64,000 nt of DNA from a virus. The stretch lies in IMG/VR virus record IMGVR_UViG_3300044691_000566, positions 62,001-126,000 of that record; one strand, given 5' to 3'. Under the pieces are notes generated by a model. That model did not search any database. It worked only from the letters and a program-made list of their open reading frames with translations, and was not told the origin of the DNA. How positions within the stretch are numbered: the stretch's first letter is position 1; each line of letters starts with the position of its first letter. Both the position numbers and the translations under genes were made by a program. Shown here piece after piece: positions 55,412-61,548 of the stretch.

Positions 55412-55918
55412 ATGCCGCAAACCAAGGTGAGGGTCGTCGGCTCGGGCTACACGACCTTCTTCTACAAGGGGAAGGCCATCGCCTTCTGCGAGGGCGTGGA
55501 GGACTCCGGCCAGCGGGCCTTCTCCGACCTCGGCCAGCCCTACCAGTTCATCCAGCCCCTGGGCGCCACGCATCCGGTGGAGATAGCCACCTCGCGTGTC
55601 CTCCAGGGCGGCACGCTGATGCTCACCATCCGCGAGCTGTGGAACACCCTCGTGTGGGAGCAGCTCTCCGGTCTGGCCGGGACCAAGAACATCGTCGACA
55701 TCTTCGCGGTCCTGGCCAACGACCCGAACTACGTCACCTGCCAGTTGGTGATCAAGCCTCCGGGCACCCAGAACAACCCGGGCGCGTGGCGCGGCAAGAA
55801 CTACCACAACTGCGTCGTCGTAGACATCAACGACGGCGACACCATCACGGTGGGGTCACTCGCTGTAACCAAGGGGATCACTGTGGCCTATACCCATACG
55901 AGTGCGCTCAACAAGTAG
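55412..55918 (+). CDS. Tail tube protein
   Basis: A 168-residue protein. ATG 55412 is in GGGGATTTTAAAATG. Beta-sandwich layout with two long strand pairs (VRVVGSGYTTFFYKGKAIAF ... VEIATSRVLQGGTLMLTI ... YHNCVVVDINDGDTITV) of the kind seen in tube and Hcp-like proteins. Gene order sheath-tube-chaperone-tape measure confirms it. A minus-strand HNH gene overlaps its last 11 bases. Confidence 0.88.
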   Translation: MPQTKVRVVGSGYTTFFYKGKAIAFCEGVEDSGQRAFSDLGQPYQFIQPLGATHPVEIATSRVLQGGTLMLTIRELWNTLVWEQLSGLAGTKNIVDIFAVLANDPNYVTCQLVIKPPGTQNNPGAWRGKNYHNCVVVDINDGDTITVGSLAVTKGITVAYTHTSALNK

Positions 55919-56381
55919 CGAAGCGGTCGGAGCTGAGTAGACCCCGGTTGCGCAGCTCCATGCAGGTGCGGCAGCGGCGGCTCCCGTCGGAACGGATCAT
56001 GGTGTTGGAGGAGGTGAAGGCGTGGCCACGCAGACAGTGCGTCTTGCGCGCGTTGAGCGCGCACACGCCGTTGCCCCGTATGACGTTGACGGTCCCCGGC
56101 ACGATCTCCATGTGGGCCGTGAAGTTGACGCAGTGCTTCATGGTGCAGCCCCAGGCCCGCACATGGTCGATCGTCATATGATCCGGGACGGCCTTGACGA
56201 AGTGGTGAAAGCCCCAGCGGTGGGCGGGCCAGATGCGGCCCTCCACCCGGAACTGGCCGTACCCCCACCGATCGGTGCCCGCCGTCCACGGCCAGCACTC
56301 GGTGCTTCCGCGCCGGTCCACATGGGACCAGAAGCGGGCTTCGTCGTCTCCTTTGATGAAGGCGCGCGAGAGCTTGGTCAT
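55908..56381 (-). CDS. HNH homing endonuclease
   Basis: A minus-strand protein, 157 residues from ATG 56381 (MTKLSRAFIK). It could extend upstream to ATG at 56453. Core: CWPWTAGTDRWGYGQF, a dispersed AHRWGFHHF, then IDHVRAWGCTMKHCVNFTAH and the N-V-I-R-G-N-G stretch, a typical phage HNH_3-like nuclease, then C-x-R-G-H ... CRTC zinc pair. It sits between tube and chaperone genes on the opposite strand, the normal place for a free-standing homing nuclease. Confidence 0.88.
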   Translation of the reverse strand: MTKLSRAFIKGDDEARFWSHVDRRGSTECWPWTAGTDRWGYGQFRVEGRIWPAHRWGFHHFVKAVPDHMTIDHVRAWGCTMKHCVNFTAHMEIVPGTVNVIRGNGVCALNARKTHCLRGHAFTSSNTMIRSDGSRRCRTCMELRNRGLLSSDRFATC

Positions 56382-56416
56382 AGTCGGATGGTTACCACAT
56401 ATATGCGGAGCGTGAG

Positions 56417-56950
56417 ATGAATTCGGGACCCACGTCCTACGATCCGACGACACTGGGGGCCCAGTCGGAGGACGAGCCGGGCACGCTCCGGGATGATCAG
56501 GGCAACGTTCTGCCGACGTTCGACCCCAAGCATGCAGAGTCCTTCACCGGCTTGCTGTACCTGGGGGCCCTGTCGGACACCTTCGACTGGCTCGGGCACA
56601 CCTTCAGCATCCGGACCCTGCGGGACGGCGAGAAGCTGGCCGTCGCCACGATCATCAAGCCGTACGTGGAGACGATGGGCGCCGACCGGGCCTACGCGGA
56701 CGCCATGGTCGGCATGTGCGTCACAGGCGTGGACGGCGACGACCTCCCCGTCCCCATCGGCGAGACCAGGCGGGCCCACGAGTGGGGGTACCAGCGCTTC
56801 GAGTACGTCAAAGACAACTGGTTCTCGTACACCACCGACGTGGTCTTCAACCGGTATCTGATGCTCGAAGACCTGGCCCGTCAGGTTCTGGACGCCATGG
56901 GAAAAGCATCGGCCCCCGAGGACTCGAACCCTTCGTCGAACGGCATCTGA
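56417..56950 (+). CDS. Tail assembly chaperone, short form
   Basis: A 177-residue protein from ATG 56417. Core HTFSIRTLRDGEKLAVATII (about residues 61-80) and an aromatic C-terminal part (FEYVKDNWFSYTTDVVFNRY). In tailed phages a pair of proteins from this slot, one extended by frameshift, coats the tape measure during tail assembly. The stop is at 56948-56950. See the longer product. Confidence 0.88.
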   Translation: MNSGPTSYDPTTLGAQSEDEPGTLRDDQGNVLPTFDPKHAESFTGLLYLGALSDTFDWLGHTFSIRTLRDGEKLAVATIIKPYVETMGADRAYADAMVGMCVTGVDGDDLPVPIGETRRAHEWGYQRFEYVKDNWFSYTTDVVFNRYLMLEDLARQVLDAMGKASAPEDSNPSSNGI

Positions 56951-57414
56951 GACTCGCTCAGGCCCGGGGGCTCCTCAGCGGCGACAACTTGTCGGACGTC
57001 GCTCTGCTCGGGCTGGACTATCTCGCTTTCGCCGACGGCCTGGTGGCGGCCGACCTCCGGGCGCAGGCGGATGCGCGGCAAACGGCCCTCCTGAACACCA
57101 TCGTGCGCGGGGCGCTGGTCGCCTCCGGCAACTACGAGGAGAAGGTCCTCTTCGAGGACTACTTCCCGGCGCCGGAGATCCCCGACGGCATCGCCACCAC
57201 CAGCGATGCGGACGTGGATCTGGACTACAGCGGTGTCGACTTCGGGACCCCGGACGAGAGCGAGATGGAGATCCTCCAGCGCATGCTGGCCGACACCATG
57301 GTGACCGTCTCCGGAGTGGACGGGGCGGACGAGTCGGAAGCTCCCGCATCAGGTCTTCCGGCGCCGCGTGAGATCGCCCTCGCGGACATCGAGCAGGACA
57401 GGGAGTGGGTGTGA
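56417..57414 (+). CDS. Tail assembly chaperone, -1 frameshift product
   Basis: The reading frame slips -1 at GGGAAAA (56899-56905), where zero-frame codons are G-GGA-AAA, the canonical X-XXY-YYZ form. After AAA at 56903-56905 reading resumes at 56905 with AGC, giving KSIGPRGLEPFVERHL and about 169 extra residues to the stop at 57412-57414. The product has about 332 residues. The extension is helical then acidic (MEILQRMLADTMV ... EIALADIEQDREWV). It ends by overlapping the tape measure ATG (TGATG), coupling the two. Expected ratio of products is not readable from sequence. Confidence 0.85.
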
Positions 57415-59942
57415 TGGCGCAGGGCGAACCGGACAACGGCGTCAACGGCAATCTGGACCTGGGACGGCTCTTCGAGCTGATGATCCGCAGCCAGGAGGCC
57501 CAGACGCGGATCCTCAACGACATGCGGGACTCCGCCCAGCGCAACCTGCACATGGCCCAGACCTTCATGACGTCGCCGGGAGCCGCCCAGCAGGCCCAGC
57601 AGGCCCGTTACGGCATGAACGGCGACCCGCGTGCCGGGCAGACGACTGCCCCGGGCGGCAACAACCGCGTCTGGAACGTCACCTCCCAGGGGGAGGCCGC
57701 CCCGGGGCAGCCGCAGGGGCTGATCGGCACCCCCGTCCAGCCGCCGGGACCTCCGGTGGGGTCCACCACGACGGGGGGCGACGGGGAGGGCCTCACGATG
57801 GCGGGAGCGCCCGCGAGCTTCTCCACGATGAGGACCGAGACCTCCAAGCAGCTCCGCAACTCGGTCCGCAACGCCGCCTTCGGGGTGTGGTCCTCCTCGT
57901 GGCAGGCCGGAGGGGGACGCGGGAACGGCGGTGGCCAGGGCGGGGGAGGGGGCGGCGGTGGCGGCGGCCAGATGGGCCCCGGGCCCTACGGCATGGGTCC
58001 GCAGGGGCTGCCCCCCAACCCGATCTACATTGGCGGCCCCGGCTCCCCCCTGGGCCCCTACGGTCCGTACGGCCCCTACGGTCCTGCCGGACCCGGTGCG
58101 GGCGGCGGCCTCGGCGGTGGCGGCCATGGCGGCGGCCATGGCGGCGGTCACGGCGGTGTCGCGGCCGGAGGAACCTATGGCGGCCTCCAGAGCGGTGGTG
58201 GCGGAGGTGGCGGTGGTCAGGGTGGCCACGGCGGCGGTGGTGGCTCCGGCATCGGCGGCTGGCTGAGTAGGAACGTGCCCTTCGTGGGTCTCGTCACCTC
58301 GGGACTCGCCGAGATGAGGAGCCAGCGGGACAAGAACGCCTATTACCAGAACGTGGAAGGCGGCTCGAACTTCGCCGGTTTCGGCGAGCGTGCGCACGAG
58401 GAGGCGTACGCGGCGTCGACCGGTGCCGTCTTCAGCGGCGACGAGGCCCGGACCGCCTTCAAGGGCGTGACCCGGCTCGGCTTCAACGGCCGGGTCGACC
58501 CCGTCTTCTCCCGTCAGGGCGGCCGTCAGAATGCCCTGGATTTCGCGTATCACGCGAAGACGTCCTACGGCGCCTCGGTCAACGAGTCGCTGAGCACCTT
58601 GGAGAAGGTCTCCCAGAATTCGACGTTGAGCCTCAACGGCCTCAACAAGGCCCTCAAGGACATCTCCGACACGGCGGGCAAGGCGGGCGTCAACGCTCAG
58701 ATGGCCCGTGCGCAGTACATGGCGCTGCTCCAGCAGGGGGTGCAGGCCGGATACGGCGCGGGCGCGGTCCCGACCGCCCAGAACATTCAGATGGGCAAGA
58801 CCAGCCTGGGCCGGTCGTACCAGGACGTCGACCTCAGCGGCCAGATGTCCCAGCAGTACACGTACATGGCGTCCTCCAACATGGGGATGACCTACAACCA
58901 GTACACCGCCATGCAGACCACCAACCCGCTGGCGGCGGCGCAGGGCCGCGCCGGGGAGAACCTGGCGCTGCTGTCCCAGATCTTCTCCCAGGAGGAGATC
59001 AACTGGGTCAAGGACAAGGCCAACTCCCTCGGGGGCAAGCTCGATCCGGACTCCGCGCTGAGCATCGTGCCGGAGTTCCTCCAGAAGTTCCCGAACCACA
59101 ACATCTCGGTCATCCAGCAGCAGCTCTCCGCCTTCGGGATCGTCACCACCAGCGACCCCCAGAAGGCCCTCGCGTACGCCTTCAACCTGATCGGCGGCAA
59201 CAACGGGGACCTGGCCAACGCGCAGAAGACCAGCGCCAGCACGGCCCCCATGTCCGCCTCGGCCGCCAAGGCCGCATCGGCCAACTCCAGCAGCGGTCTG
59301 ATCAAGGGCTTCAGCACCAAGATCGACAACGGCTCCAGCGTCGCGGCACAGATCGGCGGCACCCTCCTGGGCGTGGCCACGGGCGGCCTCGACCGCAGCG
59401 TGGGCAACGACAAGGGCGACAGCTCGGCCATGAAGAGCTACAAGGGCGTCGTCCAGGGCAACAAGGGGCAGCGCAACCCCGTCATCGAAAACCTGCTCCA
59501 GAGCGTCAAGGATCCCGACAAGGCCAAGGTCGTCGTGCACACAGGCGGCGGCCAACGGGTGATGAGCCTGTCCGACGCGATCAAGAGCCACTCCACGGAG
59601 CTGTCCTCCGGCTCGGTGTCCTTCGTCTCCGGCGACGAGACCGGCAAGTCCATCGCGGACATCGTCGGCACCGGCAACGTCAACACCTCGGCCGACTGGA
59701 CCAGCGAGGCGTCGGGATCCTCCGGCAAGACCGGGCAGGCGCTGACCGACTGGCAGAAGACCCACAAGACCGACTCCACGGCCGGGACCGGCTCCGGTAC
59801 CGGCGCCAACGGCCAGGTCGTGGTGGACCTGACCGACGCGGCCAAGCAGCTCCTGAAGATCAGCTCGGCCACCGGCATCGCCGGGGCCAACGGCGAGGGC
59901 GCCCCGCCGCTGAACTCCTACAACTGGAATGCGAGCCGCTGA
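57414..59942 (+). CDS. Tape measure protein
   Basis: An 842-residue protein from ATG 57414. Residues 1-60 are helical (LFELMIRSQEAQTRIL). Residues about 165-285 are an extreme Gly tract (GGG repeats with HGGGHGG). The remainder is Ala/Ser/Gln-rich helix typical of tape measures (LSTLEKVSQNSTLSLNGLNKAL ... broken here into parts). At about 0.15 nm per helical residue it would set a tail near 100-125 nm, excluding the Gly tract. GTG 57405 is a less likely start. Placed as expected between chaperone and baseplate. Confidence 0.85.
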   Translation: MAQGEPDNGVNGNLDLGRLFELMIRSQEAQTRILNDMRDSAQRNLHMAQTFMTSPGAAQQAQQARYGMNGDPRAGQTTAPGGNNRVWNVTSQGEAAPGQPQGLIGTPVQPPGPPVGSTTTGGDGEGLTMAGAPASFSTMRTETSKQLRNSVRNAAFGVWSSSWQAGGGRGNGGGQGGGGGGGGGGQMGPGPYGMGPQGLPPNPIYIGGPGSPLGPYGPYGPYGPAGPGAGGGLGGGGHGGGHGGGHGGVAAGGTYGGLQSGGGGGGGGQGGHGGGGGSGIGGWLSRNVPFVGLVTSGLAEMRSQRDKNAYYQNVEGGSNFAGFGERAHEEAYAASTGAVFSGDEARTAFKGVTRLGFNGRVDPVFSRQGGRQNALDFAYHAKTSYGASVNESLSTLEKVSQNSTLSLNGLNKALKDISDTAGKAGVNAQMARAQYMALLQQGVQAGYGAGAVPTAQNIQMGKTSLGRSYQDVDLSGQMSQQYTYMASSNMGMTYNQYTAMQTTNPLAAAQGRAGENLALLSQIFSQEEINWVKDKANSLGGKLDPDSALSIVPEFLQKFPNHNISVIQQQLSAFGIVTTSDPQKALAYAFNLIGGNNGDLANAQKTSASTAPMSASAAKAASANSSSGLIKGFSTKIDNGSSVAAQIGGTLLGVATGGLDRSVGNDKGDSSAMKSYKGVVQGNKGQRNPVIENLLQSVKDPDKAKVVVHTGGGQRVMSLSDAIKSHSTELSSGSVSFVSGDETGKSIADIVGTGNVNTSADWTSEASGSSGKTGQALTDWQKTHKTDSTAGTGSGTGANGQVVVDLTDAAKQLLKISSATGIAGANGEGAPPLNSYNWNASR

Positions 59943-60643
59943 TGGGAGTCGCCTCGATCGGCTTCCCCCGGGGAGCGTCGCGCACGTTCCGGATCGACCC
60001 GGACTCGATCGACTACAACGTCACGGTGCACACGTCGGTGCAGCAGACGGTGGGCGGCCGGGTCATCCAGATCCTGGGCACCTCCATCTCCGACGTCATC
60101 GTGCGGGGCTCCATCGGTGAGTCGCACACCCTCGGCCGGGACACCGACGGCGAGCACAAGGGGACGTCCTGGAAGCTCGCCGTCGACTTCTTCCTGGCCA
60201 TGCAGGGCTTGCAGCAGCTCCAGTCCAGCGGTTCGGCCACGCCCGGTCCCGCCACGAGGTCCGCCTTCCTCCAGCCCCTGACCTTCATCTACGCGCCGAA
60301 GAGCCTGCGCTTCCAGTGCTACATCAAGTCCATCGTGGACGCCGACGGCGACGGAACAGCCGGTGTGGTGCACAAGGTGGGAAGGGCCAACTACCGGTAC
60401 ACCCTGACCCTGTTCCCGGTGCAGGAGGGCTCCACCAACCTGGTGAAGGCGGGGACGTCCAACGGTGTCCTGGACAAGGCCCGAGCCGCTGCAATCGACG
60501 CGTATATCGGACGTATATCGCAGGGTATCGGCTGGAAGTTCACCGCCTACAACGGCGGTTCCACTCCCGATGCCTCGTGGAACTCCGACTTCCAGAAATC
60601 GAACACGACTGTCACTCCGAATTCGACATTGGGGGGGGCATGA
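59942..60643 (+). CDS. Baseplate / distal tail protein
   Basis: A 233-residue protein from ATG 59942 (TGATG overlap with the tape measure). Mixed beta with phrases IDYNVTVHTSVQQTVGGRVIQ and YRYTLTLFPVQEGS, the second resembling LysM-less baseplate hub adaptors. Position directly after the tape measure suggests a tail-tip or baseplate initiator. No firm family. Confidence 0.6.
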   Translation: MGVASIGFPRGASRTFRIDPDSIDYNVTVHTSVQQTVGGRVIQILGTSISDVIVRGSIGESHTLGRDTDGEHKGTSWKLAVDFFLAMQGLQQLQSSGSATPGPATRSAFLQPLTFIYAPKSLRFQCYIKSIVDADGDGTAGVVHKVGRANYRYTLTLFPVQEGSTNLVKAGTSNGVLDKARAAAIDAYIGRISQGIGWKFTAYNGGSTPDASWNSDFQKSNTTVTPNSTLGGA

Positions 60644-60858
60644 CCGAGCCCACGCACTGGGGCGCCGACGTACCGATCTCCCTGCCTCAGCCGCTGACCG
60701 CCGACAACCCGGGCATCATCCCCATGGACGGCTTCTGCTTCACCTCCAGCGGGCTGTTCTTCGACCTCTCGGACGCCGACTACCAGCGGATCGCGGTGCC
60801 CGCGTACGCCCCGGCGCAGCCCAAGCACCAGACCATCCGCTACGACGAGGGGCTGTAG
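60640..60858 (+). CDS. Small baseplate-region protein
   Basis: Seventy-two residues from ATG 60640. The ribosome site is an 8-G run at 60631-60638, a spot prone to slippage. Extended polypeptide with Pro and aromatic residues (DGFCFTSSGLFFDLSDADYQ). Function unknown. Confidence 0.6.
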   Translation: MTEPTHWGADVPISLPQPLTADNPGIIPMDGFCFTSSGLFFDLSDADYQRIAVPAYAPAQPKHQTIRYDEGL

Positions 60859-61545
60859 GTGGTCCGGCTCGGGCTCAACACGAGCCTGACCTACCAGTAC
60901 GGGGGCAAGAACTACGCCTTCAGCGTGCGCACCGCCGAGGTCGACTTCGGCTCCCAGATGGTCGCCGACGAGGCGCAGGCCCGCACCCGCAGGGCGTTCT
61001 ACCCGCACACGGTCTCCGCCGTGCCCTTTTCCCTGGTGGTGATCATCAAGGGGTACCGGGAGCGTGTGCAGTTCAGCAACTTCCTCAACGACTTCGTCAG
61101 CCGGACCCTGGACCCGTCCCTGTCGGTGAGCAGCTTCCCGACCATGCGCGTGCAGGTGGCCAGCCGGAACTTCATCCGCTGGGGGATCCCGCTGAGCGGC
61201 CTGGAGTGGGGGGACCACATCGGCTCGATGGTCTGGACGCCCCGGGTGGTGTTCGAGACCCACGTGGACCAGAGCCTGGGGGAGACCGTCAAGGACTACA
61301 AGTGGGTCTCGTACTTCCAGCTCGACGCCTCAGCCGTGCAGGCGTCGCCGCAGATCAAGTACTTCTACCCGAGCGGAGTCCAGCTCTCGGGCAGTCAGGT
61401 GCCGGACGCGGGGGCCTTTGACAAGGTCACCTCGATCCAGGACATTCAGAACATCATCAACGGGGGTACCAGCGGCGGTTCCGACGTCGGGTCCGTGGAC
61501 CCGGTTACCGGGGTCAATCCCATCAACAACGGAATGCCGAGGTAA
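60859..61545 (+). CDS. Baseplate structural protein
   Basis: A 228-residue protein from GTG 60859, directly abutting the preceding TAG. Beta strands (LTYQYGGKNYAFSVRTAEVD), helix, then VQFSNFLNDFVSRTLDPSLS and a Gly/Ser/Pro tail. Resembles minor tail/baseplate proteins encoded before hub genes in actinophages. Specific role not assigned. Confidence 0.6.
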   Translation: MVRLGLNTSLTYQYGGKNYAFSVRTAEVDFGSQMVADEAQARTRRAFYPHTVSAVPFSLVVIIKGYRERVQFSNFLNDFVSRTLDPSLSVSSFPTMRVQVASRNFIRWGIPLSGLEWGDHIGSMVWTPRVVFETHVDQSLGETVKDYKWVSYFQLDASAVQASPQIKYFYPSGVQLSGSQVPDAGAFDKVTSIQDIQNIINGGTSGGSDVGSVDPVTGVNPINNGMPR

Positions 61546-61548
61546 CCG

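Noticed and set aside
56915-56945. tRNA T-arm-like string GACTCGAACCC
   Set aside because: It lies inside the chaperone gene and no other tRNA arm is present around it.
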